DNA of 64,000 nt from Beijerinckiaceae bacterium. GTDB taxonomy: Bacteria; Pseudomonadota; Alphaproteobacteria; Rhizobiales; Beijerinckiaceae. This document shows positions 1-8,193 of the stretch, piece after piece (the stretch's first letter is position 1; each line of letters opens with the position of its first letter). A program made the translations under genes and the position numbers. The stretch covers positions 434,001 through 498,000 of the forward strand of contig CANGJJ010000001.1 of NCBI GenBank assembly GCA_947454485.1, written 5' to 3'. A model generated the notes under the pieces. The model saw only the letters and a program-made list of their open reading frames with translations, was not told the DNA's origin and did no database searches.

Positions 1-563
1 CCGGGATAGCCCAGAATGATTTTGAATTTGGTGCCCGCCACCATATTCAGCGCTTGAGGATATTGAGAGGATGTATTCAGCCCCGTTGCGCCGATGGCAT
101 ATTCTTTCTTGGTTGCGTCTTCGATGCTCTTGATACCGCTGGTATGCCAGGTCACAACCACATTGTTGTCGACAACCGGATTGCCGATGAAGCTGAATTT
201 GGCCGTATCAAATTTGATCGTTGTATCGCCCACAGCCTGTTGCACGGGGGTTGCCTGATCAACGGTCGCAATGGCCGTGCCGTCTTTGGGCGCGACTGAA
301 TACATAAAGGCTGCAGCGGTACGGCTGCCAGCACCCGCCATATTCTTGGGGATGATGGTCGGCTTGCCGGGAATATGTTCACCCATGAAGCGGGCCAGCA
401 AACGCGCGTAAGAATCATAGCCACCACCCGGCGAGAAGCCGATATAAAAATCGATCGTCTTGCCTTTGTAGAAGGTCTCCACCGATTGCTGCGCATGAGC
501 GGGCGCGCTCATGAACCACAGGGCGATAGAGCAGGTGAGGGTGGAGGCCAGCTTTCCAGTCAT
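1..563 (-). CDS. TctC/Bug-like periplasmic solute receptor, 3'-truncated by window edge
   Basis: The first 187 residues of a periplasmic receptor of the tripartite tricarboxylate transporter (TctC/Bug, PF03401) family, which captures carboxylate-type solutes. The start ATG (561-563) is followed by a Sec signal ending near AHAQQ. The mature protein begins with VETFYKGKTIDF, then the family loop GFSPGGGYDSYARL, then VDNNVVVTWHTSG, and runs off the window at ILGYPG. It is last in a three-gene minus-strand array and starts 16 nt after the preceding gene stops. The Shine-Dalgarno is weak (GAGTGACAAAG), so coupled translation is likely. No membrane subunit lies between the copies. The ligand cannot be told from sequence. 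Confidence 0.85.
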   Translation of the reverse strand, partial: MTGKLASTLTCSIALWFMSAPAHAQQSVETFYKGKTIDFYIGFSPGGGYDSYARLLARFMGEHIPGKPTIIPKNMAGAGSRTAAAFMYSVAPKDGTAIATVDQATPVQQAVGDTTIKFDTAKFSFIGNPVVDNNVVVTWHTSGIKSIEDATKKEYAIGATGLNTSSQYPQALNMVAGTKFKIILGYP

Positions 564-579
564 CTTTGTCACTCGTATG

Positions 580-1602
580 TCACTTGTTGCCCGCAGGCAC
601 TGTGATGATTTCATTCAGGCGCTCTGCAATCGCAGCCGGTGTGTCGACAATATCGCTGACGATCTTTTGCAGCTCTTCGCCACTCACCGGATTGATGTCG
701 AGGCCGAGTCGTTTCGCCTCATCTAAAAAGGTCGCATCCTTCACCATAGTGTCAAAGGCAGTGCGCAGGGCCGCCACACGCTCAGCTGGCACACCCGGTG
801 TTGTGAAATAGGGGCGCCCGACAGCCGAGGGCGCTGAGAGCAAGCGCAGAGCTGCGCGGTCGCGCTCATTATTCGCAAGATCGGTGAGCAGAGGCACATC
901 TGGCAGATCAGGCGCGCGGGCAAGCCCCACTTGCGCGATGACATGGATCTTTTTCTGCGCAATCCAGTCGGGCTTGGTAGCCTTCCATGTGGACCATGGA
1001 TTGGAGCCGCGCGCACCGGTCTCGCCATTCTCCATCGACATATTCATTTCATTGCCACCGGGATAGCCGGTGACGATTTTGAACTTGGTCCCCAAAGTCG
1101 CATTCATTGCATAAGGAATTTGCGAGGATGTATTGGGACCAGTGGAGGCGACGATGATGGGCTGCTGGCGCGCTTGCTCCATCGTGGTCACGCCCGTTGT
1201 ATGCCAGGTGACAACCGTATTGTTGTCGGCAGCTGGATTGCCGATCCAGATGAGCGCTTTGGCATCAAAGTGAATCGTGGGATCGCGCATGGCTTGCGCA
1301 AGTGGCAGGGATTGGTCTGCGGTGGCAAGAACCGATCCGTCCTTGGGCGCAATATTCATCATATGGCCCATCAGCACACGGCCACCACCACCTGGCATAT
1401 TGCGCACGATGATTGTGGGCTTGCCCGGAAGGTAAGCGCCCAAGTGACGCGCGACGAGGCGGCCATAAGTGTCATAGCCACCGCCCGTCGTATAGCCGAT
1501 CAGCAATTCAACTGTGCGGCCGCGATAAAAATCCGCAACATTTTGCGCAGCTGCGGGCAGTGCCACCAGCAAGGCCAAAACCATTGCAATGGCGCGTCTC
1601 AT
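580..1602 (-). CDS. TctC/Bug-like periplasmic solute receptor (middle copy)
   Basis: A 340-aa exported solute-binding protein of the TctC/Bug family. A signal peptide (MRRAIAMVLALLVALPAAAQ) precedes VADFYRGRTVELLIGY. The ligand-loop motif TTGGGYDTYGRL and the conserved blocks PGKPTIIVRNMPGGG, NNTVVTWHTTG and GTKFKIVTGYPGG match its two neighbours, so the three are paralogues. I chose the ATG at 1602 because it forms a TGATG junction with the upstream gene's stop; an in-frame GTG at 1605 would add one residue. It normally needs TctA/TctB membrane partners, which are absent here. The ligand is unknown. Confidence 0.88.
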   Translation of the reverse strand: MRRAIAMVLALLVALPAAAQNVADFYRGRTVELLIGYTTGGGYDTYGRLVARHLGAYLPGKPTIIVRNMPGGGGRVLMGHMMNIAPKDGSVLATADQSLPLAQAMRDPTIHFDAKALIWIGNPAADNNTVVTWHTTGVTTMEQARQQPIIVASTGPNTSSQIPYAMNATLGTKFKIVTGYPGGNEMNMSMENGETGARGSNPWSTWKATKPDWIAQKKIHVIAQVGLARAPDLPDVPLLTDLANNERDRAALRLLSAPSAVGRPYFTTPGVPAERVAALRTAFDTMVKDATFLDEAKRLGLDINPVSGEELQKIVSDIVDTPAAIAERLNEIITVPAGNK

Positions 1603-2651
1603 CACCGCGTGCCTGTATTTTGCTCGATACTGCCGATGATCGTCTGCAAGCGTTCAACGATGGGCTTGGGCGTTGCGATAATATCGCGCACGACCTGCTG
1701 CACATCTTCACCACTTGAAGGATTGATGTCGAAACCCTCGCGCTTGGCGGTTTCGATGAAGATCGGGTCTCTCACCATTGTGTCGAAGGCATCGCGCAAG
1801 GCCTTCACGCGTTCAGCTGGAACGCCCGGTGCTACAAAGAGCGGGCGACCGACATTGACTGAGGCTGACAGAAGTTTCAGCACCGCGCGGTCGTCTTCGT
1901 TCTTCGCCAGATCCATCATCAAAGGCACATCGGGCAGGTCGGGGGCTTTGGTCAGGCCAATCTGCACGAGAATATTGATCTTCTGGTCGCGCAACCAATC
2001 GGCGCGTGTTGCCTTCCATGAGCCCCATGCATTGGAGCCACGCACAGCAACCTCGCCCTTTTCCAAAGCCAGATTGACTTCATTGCCGCCGGGATAGCCG
2101 GTGATGATTTTAAAGCGCGTGCCCAAAAGCGCATTCATGGCTTTGGGATATTGCGATGAGGTGCTGCCACCTGTGGCGCCCGTTGGCACATCGCGCAGCT
2201 TGGCATCATCAATCGTCTTAATGCCGCTCGTATGCCAAGCTGCGGTCGTGTTGTTATCGACCGCCGGATTGCCGATATATTGGAAACGGCTGACATCAAT
2301 CATGATGCCTTTGTCGCCCATGGCTTGTTCGACAGCGAGCGACTGATCGCCAGTGCCGATCACGGTGCCGTCTTTGGGTCCGATATTGTAAATCCATCCC
2401 GCGGCAGCACGACTGCCAGCTCCGGGCATATTGCGCGGCACGACGCGCGGCTTGCCGGGAATGTAATCGCCAAGGAAGCGACCCACGAGGCGCGCGTAAA
2501 TGTCATAGGTGCCACCGGGGGAATAGCCGATGATGAGATCAATGGTCTTGCCACGGTAAAACTGCTCGACAGACTGAGCTTTGGCCGGGCTCGTGACGAG
2601 CCCCAAGCTGAAACCAAGAGCCAGCAGCGCGGATGAGCGCCTTCTCCCCAT
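1602..2651 (-). CDS. TctC/Bug-like periplasmic solute receptor (first copy of the array)
   Basis: A 349-aa receptor and the promoter-proximal member of the tandem array. The ATG at 2651 is preceded by a strong AGGAGG five bases upstream, so longer in-frame extensions up to 2804 are rejected. A signal peptide ends near SPAKAQ; the mature protein starts SVEQFYRGKTIDLIIGY, followed by the family loop SPGGTYDIYARL. Blocks such as VDNNTTAAWHTSG and GTRFKIITGYPGG tie it to the next two genes. The stop overlaps the next gene's ATG by one base (TGATG). Tandem duplication is the simplest origin. Specificity is unknown. Confidence 0.9.
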   Translation of the reverse strand: MGRRRSSALLALGFSLGLVTSPAKAQSVEQFYRGKTIDLIIGYSPGGTYDIYARLVGRFLGDYIPGKPRVVPRNMPGAGSRAAAGWIYNIGPKDGTVIGTGDQSLAVEQAMGDKGIMIDVSRFQYIGNPAVDNNTTAAWHTSGIKTIDDAKLRDVPTGATGGSTSSQYPKAMNALLGTRFKIITGYPGGNEVNLALEKGEVAVRGSNAWGSWKATRADWLRDQKINILVQIGLTKAPDLPDVPLMMDLAKNEDDRAVLKLLSASVNVGRPLFVAPGVPAERVKALRDAFDTMVRDPIFIETAKREGFDINPSSGEDVQQVVRDIIATPKPIVERLQTIIGSIEQNTGTR

Positions 2652-2887
2652 TGCGTCCTCCTGAGCCAGCATCCAATTCAGGCTGACCATCGTATAGGTT
2701 CGGTTCTTGCAGCGTCTGTCAGGCCCGTCAAGGCGGTGGATAAGGGAGTTTTTGCACCGTTTGCGGCCGTGGTCTGGCTCATGCTCTTGACCCACAACAG
2801 TCATTCACTACAAGGTCCGGGCACAGAAAAGTGCCTCCCCGTCCGCTCCAACGCGCCGCCGGCGGACGCCGGTGCAGGAAAGTCACG

Positions 2888-4039
2888 ATGTCCCAGTCTC
2901 AGAACCGCGTCCTCTCCACCATTGAAGAGATCATCGAGGATGCCCGTCAGGGGCGTATGTTCATCCTGGTCGATGATGAAGACCGCGAGAATGAAGGCGA
3001 CCTCGTCATCCCCGCCCAAATGGCGACGGCCGATGTTGTGAATTTCATGGCCAAATATGGCCGCGGCCTGATCTGCCTGTCGCTGACGCGCGACCGTGTC
3101 GAAGAGCTTGGCCTGCAGATGATGACGCAGCGCAATCTGGCGCAGCATTCCACTGCCTTCACCGTCTCCATCGAAGCGCGCGAAGGCGTGACAACCGGCA
3201 TTTCGGCTGCCGACCGTGCGCATACGATTCAGGTGGCCATCAACCCCGCCTGTGGGCGCGATGATGTTGTCTCTCCCGGCCATATCTTCCCGCTCGCGGC
3301 GCAAGATGGTGGTGTGCTGGTGCGCGCGGGCCATACGGAAGCAGCTGTGGATGTGGCACGCCTTGCCGGCCTCAATCCTTCGGGCGTGATCTGCGAGATC
3401 ATGAATGATGATGGCAGCATGGCGCGCATGCCTGACCTCATCACCTTCGCCAAGGAACATGGGCTGAAGATTGGCACGATTGCCGAGCTCATCGCCTATC
3501 GTCGCCGCAAGGAGAAGCTCGTCGAATGCGTCGCCTCTTCGAAGATCGAGAGCCGCTTTGGTGGTGAATTCGATGTGCGCGTTTATGCCACCAAGATCGG
3601 CTATTCCGAGCATCTGGCAATTGTCTGCGGCGATGTGAGCGGTGAAGAGCCCGTCTATGTGCGCGTTCACCAGCACAATATTCTCGCCGACAGCTTGGGC
3701 GATGCGACTGCCAGCGTCTTCTTCCGGGGTGAAGCGCGCTCGCGTGCGGGCGAACTTGAATCCGCCATGCGCCTCATTGCTGAAAAGGGTCGCGGCGTTA
3801 TTATTCTCATCCGTGAGCCCACCCCCACAACGATCAGCCGCTTCTTCAAGGAGCGCGCAGGTCATGAGCTGAGCAAGCCCGTGGCAGAACTGCGCCAATA
3901 TGGCATTGGCGCGCAGATGCTGCAGGATCTGGGCGTGCGCAATATGATCTTGCTGACCAATTCCTCGCACAAGATCGTCGGCATTGAAGGCTACGGCATT
4001 CACATGGTCGGTCAGGCGCCGCTGCCGGAAGTTAAATAA
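2888..4039 (+). CDS. ribB: 3,4-dihydroxy-2-butanone 4-phosphate synthase with degenerate GTP cyclohydrolase II-like domain (RibBX type)
   Basis: A 383-aa cytoplasmic enzyme of riboflavin synthesis that converts ribulose 5-phosphate to 3,4-dihydroxy-2-butanone 4-phosphate. The N-terminal half is a clear RibB domain: acidic loop [11 protein letters not shown] at residues 29-39 and the [15 protein letters not shown] segment. The C-terminal half has the outline of GTP cyclohydrolase II, but the zinc motif GDxxxSxxCDCxxQL is missing; the aligned segment reads [13 protein letters not shown] with no cysteine pair. That matches the proteobacterial RibBX architecture, so RibA activity should come from another gene. 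ATG 2888 has AGGAAAG upstream; extension to 2831 is judged spurious. I see no FMN riboswitch in the 236-bp leader. The 3' end overlaps the convergent AraC gene by 8 bp. Confidence 0.9.
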   Translation: MSQSQNRVLSTIEEIIEDARQGRMFILVDDEDRENEGDLVIPAQMATADVVNFMAKYGRGLICLSLTRDRVEELGLQMMTQRNLAQHSTAFTVSIEAREGVTTGISAADRAHTIQVAINPACGRDDVVSPGHIFPLAAQDGGVLVRAGHTEAAVDVARLAGLNPSGVICEIMNDDGSMARMPDLITFAKEHGLKIGTIAELIAYRRRKEKLVECVASSKIESRFGGEFDVRVYATKIGYSEHLAIVCGDVSGEEPVYVRVHQHNILADSLGDATASVFFRGEARSRAGELESAMRLIAEKGRGVIILIREPTPTTISRFFKERAGHELSKPVAELRQYGIGAQMLQDLGVRNMILLTNSSHKIVGIEGYGIHMVGQAPLPEVK

Positions 4040-5069
4040 AGGCAGCGCGCAGCGTTTCTGACGGGCTTTCGTGGAAATGCGCTTTGTAGTCGCGTGAGAA
4101 CTGGCTCTTGTTGTCATAACCAACAAGCTTGGCGATCTCGGCTATTTTATGCCCACTGATGCGCGCTTCAATAATGGCATGGCGCGCTTGCATGAGACGG
4201 ATGGCGCGCAAGCGCTCCGCTGGCGAGTGATCACGAAATTTCGCAAAGCCATAATGCAGCGTGCGGGTTGAGACACCGCAGGTTTTGGCCAATTCACCCA
4301 TGCTGATCTTGCGCGCATAATTGTCGCGCAAATATTCTTCCGCGCGGCGCACATAATAAGGCGCAATCGTCACGGATTCGCGCTGTTGGGGCACAACGGG
4401 CGAGCCGCGCAAAGCTTCCGCCAATAGGGTCAGCAACAAGCGCTCCGTATGGGGCATAGCATCCGGGCTTGAGAGCGAGGGATGCTCGCGCCCCAAATCC
4501 TGCACCATCATTTCGATCATGCGCGCGAGCGTTGCATGCCGCGCAAGGTCGAGGCTCACGAGCGGCAGGCTGAGCAGGCCGCTGGCATCGGCCAGATGGG
4601 AAAACACACTCACCGCCAGCTTGCGCGAAATGACAACGTTGAGCAGATCGCAGGGGCCTTCCCAGCGCCGCCGCACGACACCGGGCGAGGAGACGACGAG
4701 CATTTCTCCCGGGGCGACCGTGACGCTCTGGCTACCCTGCAGGGCTTCGAAGGAACCTTGGAGCGGGATATGCAGATTGATCTGATGGCCGGGGCTGCGA
4801 TCAACCGAGGTCTCGCATTTGCCAAAACAGTTCCAGCTGAAGAATTTGACCGCCAGTTCGCCCGCATAGGCATGGGCCTCGCGAAACTGAAGAAAAGGGC
4901 CTGATTCGCTAACGCTGAAGCGGCAACGGCCCTGGCTAACCTCCAGGATTCGCTGAGCGGCGGCGGGCACATCGGCCGCCACGAAATGGGCATGGGGCGT
5001 TTGCTGAATCGCTGCATGGGCGATCCAATTGTCGAGGCCAAGCTTTTCCCGGGTGAAGGGAATGGTCAT
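4032..5069 (-). CDS. AraC/XylS-family transcriptional regulator
   Basis: A 345-aa DNA-binding regulator. The first ~230 residues resemble the ligand-sensing AraC_binding_2 type (HINLHIPLQGSFEALQ, then PGEMLVVSSPGVVRRRWEG). The last ~100 form the double helix-turn-helix, with KISMGELAKTCGVSTRTLHYGFAKF as the first HTH region and HKIAEIAKLVGYDNKSQFSRDYKAHF as the second, ending in an xSPSETLR-type tail. The start ATG at 5069 has AAGGA upstream; the longer ORF to 5354 would run into the divergent gene and is rejected. It is divergent from the hydrolase/monooxygenase genes across about 220 bp, the usual arrangement for an activator responding to the pathway substrate. The inducer is unknown. Confidence 0.9.
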   Translation of the reverse strand: MTIPFTREKLGLDNWIAHAAIQQTPHAHFVAADVPAAAQRILEVSQGRCRFSVSESGPFLQFREAHAYAGELAVKFFSWNCFGKCETSVDRSPGHQINLHIPLQGSFEALQGSQSVTVAPGEMLVVSSPGVVRRRWEGPCDLLNVVISRKLAVSVFSHLADASGLLSLPLVSLDLARHATLARMIEMMVQDLGREHPSLSSPDAMPHTERLLLTLLAEALRGSPVVPQQRESVTIAPYYVRRAEEYLRDNYARKISMGELAKTCGVSTRTLHYGFAKFRDHSPAERLRAIRLMQARHAIIEARISGHKIAEIAKLVGYDNKSQFSRDYKAHFHESPSETLRAAFI

Positions 5070-5113
5070 CTGCGGTCCTTGCCCTGTGGGCGCGCTGGCC
5101 CCCGGAGGGGGTG

Positions 5114-5153
5114 TTTGCGCTTTATTGCAGCATAGCGCAGTCCATTGCGCAAA
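5114..5153. promoter_or_regulatory. Candidate operator between AraC regulator and hydrolase gene
   Basis: The divergent intergenic region holds TTTGCGC (5114-5120) and its inverted copy GCGCAAA (5147-5153), with the short palindrome TTGCGCAA at 5145-5152 and another GCGCA half-site between them. This is a plausible binding region for the adjacent AraC protein. It is seen by eye only, and no -35/-10 pair is assigned. Confidence 0.25.
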
Positions 5154-5290
5154 TTGAACACTCCGTGATTGGCACCGCCTGAGCAGGCCTTGACCGGGGT
5201 GGGGGGTCTCATAGGACAATCGGTGGAGTGTGAGGTGCGGATCCAGCCGCGCTCGCGAGCCGACAGGGCAAGTCAACGGGGATGGAGACC

Positions 5291-6061
5291 ATGGCCGAAT
5301 TCGTGACAGTTCAGGGGATGCAGATTGAAGTTGAGCGGCGCGGTGCGGGCTCACCTTTGCTGGTTCTGCTGAGCGAAGAGGCGGCCTATGAAGGCAGCTC
5401 GCCCTTTTTGGCAGAGCTGGCCAAAGCTCACGAGCTGATCATTCCCCAAGCGCCCGGCTTTGGCCGTTCGCAGCGCCCCGACTGGGTCAGCAACCCCGAC
5501 GACATCGCCTATATTTATCTCGATCTTCTCGACAAGCTCGGCCTGAAAAACATTCCCGTCCTCGGCATGTCGCTGGGTGGCTGGATTGCGGTTGAAATGG
5601 CGGTGAAGGATCCGAGCGTCTTCTCGAAGATGGCGCTTGTCAGTCCCTTCGGCGTGAAGATCGGCGGTCCTTTCGATCGCGACATTCAGGACATCTGGAC
5701 CCTGCATCCCAACAAGGTTGCGGAGCTGAAGTGGTACGACACAGACTTTAACAAGCGCGATTATTCCAGCACGCCCGAAGACGAGGTTGCCATTGTGGCG
5801 CGTGATCTGGAGAGCTTCGCGCGCTTCTGCTGGGAGCCCTATATGCACAATCCCAAGCTGAAGATCCGCTTGCCGCGCATCAAGGTGCCGGTGCTCTTTG
5901 TGTGGGGCGATAACGATGGTGTGACCACCACCACTTATGGGCGCGCCTATAGTGAGCAAGTGAAGGGTGCGAAATTTGTGAGCGTGCCCAAGGCAGGCCA
6001 CTATCCGCATATCGAACAGCCCGCAGCTGTGCTGCAGCATGTCAACGCTTTTATCGGCTAA
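5291..6061 (+). CDS. Alpha/beta hydrolase, meta-cleavage-product-hydrolase-like
   Basis: A 256-aa cytoplasmic alpha/beta hydrolase with a complete triad by motif: nucleophile Ser94 in GMSLGG, Asp207 in VWGDNDG and His237 in KAGHYPH. Such enzymes cleave C-C or ester bonds, often of ring-fission products. I chose the ATG at 5291 because GGAG lies four bases upstream; an in-frame ATG at 5282 is possible and adds three residues. It is first in a plus-strand run with a luciferase-like monooxygenase 36 bp downstream and a second hydrolase, controlled presumably by the divergent AraC gene. The exact substrate is not deducible. Confidence 0.87.
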   Translation: MAEFVTVQGMQIEVERRGAGSPLLVLLSEEAAYEGSSPFLAELAKAHELIIPQAPGFGRSQRPDWVSNPDDIAYIYLDLLDKLGLKNIPVLGMSLGGWIAVEMAVKDPSVFSKMALVSPFGVKIGGPFDRDIQDIWTLHPNKVAELKWYDTDFNKRDYSSTPEDEVAIVARDLESFARFCWEPYMHNPKLKIRLPRIKVPVLFVWGDNDGVTTTTYGRAYSEQVKGAKFVSVPKAGHYPHIEQPAAVLQHVNAFIG

Positions 6062-6097
6062 CGCCACCTGAACTGAAGACCTTAAGAGGAGCGCCAT

Positions 6098-7267
6098 ATG
6101 GACGCCTGGTATTTCACCGAGATGCCTTATCCGCATCTGCCCCCGCTCGATGAGATCACGACCATGCGCGTGTCTCTGCCGAGCAAGCTGTATGATCCCA
6201 AGATCGGTGCAGATCTCTACAACCGCTATCTCGACGAATATATGGTGGCGGATGATGAAGGCCTGAACATGATGGTGAATGAGCACCATCAAACGGCCAC
6301 CTGCCTCGATGTGGCGGCCCCTCTGTCGCTCGCCATTCTCGCGCGTCAGACCTCCAAGGGCCGCATCTGCATTCTGGGCAATCCCGTTGCCAATCGCGGC
6401 GACCCGCTGCGCATCGCCGAAGAAATGGCGATGATCGATTGCATCTCGCGCGGCCGCGTCAATGCGGGCTTCGTGCGCGGTGTGCCTTATGAGATCTTTG
6501 CGGCCAATACCAATCCCACCCAGACCGTTGAGCGTCTGTGGGAAGGTATCGACCTCATCCAGAAGGCTTGGACGACGCATGACGAGCCCTTCAACTTTGA
6601 AGGTCGCTTCACCCAGCGTCGCGCGATCAATCTGTGGCCGCGCCCCTATCAGGATCCCCATCCCCCGATCTGGTTGACCGGTTCGAGCGATCTTGAAGGT
6701 ATTTCGCGCGCGGCTGCGCGTGGCTTTGTCTTCGCGACCTTCTTGCAGCCTCATGCGAAGGTGAAAGAGCTCTTCACCGCCTATCGCGCCTCCTATCGTC
6801 TCAATGGTCAGCCTGGCGGTGGTGGCACAGCCTTCATGCCGCTCGTTTATGTGGCTGATACCGAGGCTGAGGCCGAGGCCGGCATGAAGGAGTTGCTGTG
6901 GTACATGGTCGCCAAGACCGAGCCGCAATATCGCAACCCTCCGGGCTATGTGCCGGTGGACTTCAATGTGAAGGCGCTGCAGGGCGCTTACTCAGGCCGC
7001 ACCGATGCGATGCGCTCGCAGACGCTGGAATTCCAGCGCGAGCAGGGCGTCGTCATGTATGGCACGCCTGATCAAGTGATCGCGCAGATCAAGCGCTTCT
7101 ATGATCTGGTGGGCGGCTTCGATCATTTGTTGATGATGATGCAGGCCGGCTTCCTCGATCACAAGCGCACCTGCTCGAACATCAAGATGTTCGCGCGCGA
7201 TGTCTATCCGGCGATCCGTGATCTGGCGCGCACCAAGCCGCTCGATCTGCCCGCCGCGGCTGAATAA
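6098..7267 (+). CDS. LLM-class (luciferase-like) flavin-dependent monooxygenase
   Basis: A 389-aa protein of the bacterial-luciferase-like family (PF00296). It shows NEHHQTATCLDVAAPLSLAI near the N-terminus, then GNPVANRGDPLRIAEEMAMID and SRGRVNAGFVRG, features of the FMNH2/F420-binding TIM barrel, and the WPRPYQDPHPPIWLTGSS block. Members oxygenate diverse organics using reduced flavin supplied by a separate reductase; none is encoded nearby. AGGAG lies upstream of ATG 6098. It sits between two alpha/beta hydrolases, so the likely logic is oxygenation followed by hydrolysis of an ester, lactone or ring-opened product. The substrate is unknown. Confidence 0.9.
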   Translation: MDAWYFTEMPYPHLPPLDEITTMRVSLPSKLYDPKIGADLYNRYLDEYMVADDEGLNMMVNEHHQTATCLDVAAPLSLAILARQTSKGRICILGNPVANRGDPLRIAEEMAMIDCISRGRVNAGFVRGVPYEIFAANTNPTQTVERLWEGIDLIQKAWTTHDEPFNFEGRFTQRRAINLWPRPYQDPHPPIWLTGSSDLEGISRAAARGFVFATFLQPHAKVKELFTAYRASYRLNGQPGGGGTAFMPLVYVADTEAEAEAGMKELLWYMVAKTEPQYRNPPGYVPVDFNVKALQGAYSGRTDAMRSQTLEFQREQGVVMYGTPDQVIAQIKRFYDLVGGFDHLLMMMQAGFLDHKRTCSNIKMFARDVYPAIRDLARTKPLDLPAAAE

Positions 7268-7286
7268 CAAAATACCGGGAGGACTC

Positions 7287-8126
7287 ATGCAAGGTCGTAC
7301 AGTTTCCGTCGATGGTGTGGTGACGCACTATTTCGAAGCGGGTTTGGAGCACAAAGGCAAACGCCCCTCCGTGCTCCTGCTGCACTCAGCGGAATTTGGC
7401 GGCTGCGCAGAGACCTCTTGGGAACATAATATGCCGGTTCTGGCGCAGCACTATCATGTGCTTGCGCCAGACCATCTGGGCTTTGGCCTGACCGACAAGA
7501 TTTTCGACTTCAACGGTCAGTTCAACAAGCGCATCACCCATATCCGCCGCTTTCTCGAAGTCATGAATGTGCCGCGCGTCCATATCATGGGCAGCTCCAT
7601 GTCGGGCGGCCTGTGCTTGACGGTAGCCGCGCGTGAAAAGCCCGATTGGCCGATCGTGAGTGTCGTGTGCTGCTCAGGCGGCGGCGATGCGCCAGACAAT
7701 GAAGCGCGCCAGATTCTCAACAGCTATGATGGCTCCAAAGACCATATGCGCCGCATCGTCGAAGTGATGTTCGTTGATCCCAAATGGGCAGCGGATGATC
7801 ATTATATCGAGCGCCGCTGGAATTGGAGCCGCGTGCCGGGCGCTTGGGAAGCAACAGCTGTGGCGCGTTTCAAAGCGCCATTCCCCAAGGCTGATGGCAA
7901 GAGCGAACGCGACGCGATCAATTATGCCAATATCAAAGTGCCAACGCTCGTCTATGCAGGCAAGCACGATACATTGCGCGCGCCCGGCTATACGGACGGC
8001 TTCGTGCCGAAGATTGCAGGTGCCAAGCTGCATGTCTTCGACAAGGCTGGCCATATGGGCAATATCGAATGCGCGGATGAGTTCAACCGCATCACGCTCG
8101 ATTTTTTGAAGAGCGTCGACGGCTAA
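7287..8126 (+). CDS. Alpha/beta hydrolase
   Basis: A 279-aa alpha/beta-fold hydrolase. The nucleophile elbow is GSSMSGG (Ser104), an unusual Ser at the last elbow position; Asp228 is in YAGKHDT and His256 in KAGHMGN. ATG 7287 has GGGAGGA upstream, and the longer frame from 7200 overlaps the monooxygenase gene and is rejected. It lies 19 bp after the monooxygenase, so the two are almost surely co-transcribed. A strong terminator follows. It is only distantly similar to the first hydrolase of the cluster, suggesting a separate step rather than a recent duplicate. Confidence 0.87.
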   Translation: MQGRTVSVDGVVTHYFEAGLEHKGKRPSVLLLHSAEFGGCAETSWEHNMPVLAQHYHVLAPDHLGFGLTDKIFDFNGQFNKRITHIRRFLEVMNVPRVHIMGSSMSGGLCLTVAAREKPDWPIVSVVCCSGGGDAPDNEARQILNSYDGSKDHMRRIVEVMFVDPKWAADDHYIERRWNWSRVPGAWEATAVARFKAPFPKADGKSERDAINYANIKVPTLVYAGKHDTLRAPGYTDGFVPKIAGAKLHVFDKAGHMGNIECADEFNRITLDFLKSVDG

Positions 8127-8147
8127 AGGCAGCAAAGTCCATGCAAT

Positions 8148-8177
8148 AAAAAAACCCGCTCAACCGAGCGGGTTTTT
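8148..8177. terminator. Bidirectional rho-independent terminator
   Basis: A perfect 7-bp stem CCCGCTC / GAGCGGG (8155-8161 with 8166-8172) and an AACC loop, flanked by seven A on the left and five T on the right. It can terminate the hydrolase operon from the left and the minus-strand maiA gene from the right. Confidence 0.9.
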
Positions 8178-8193
8178 CTTTTGCGGCCTGCGC

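Noticed and set aside
2652-2887. FMN riboswitch before ribB
   Set aside because: The GC-rich leader has short dyads but not the conserved RFN blocks.
2801-4126. 441-aa minus-strand open frame over ribB
   Set aside because: Antisense to a certain gene; composition is His/Ala/Asp-rich as expected from the complement of biased codons. No domain or ribosome site.
5351-6928. 525-aa minus-strand open frame across the hydrolase and monooxygenase genes
   Set aside because: Spans two plus-strand genes with intact motifs; a complementary-frame artefact of codon bias.
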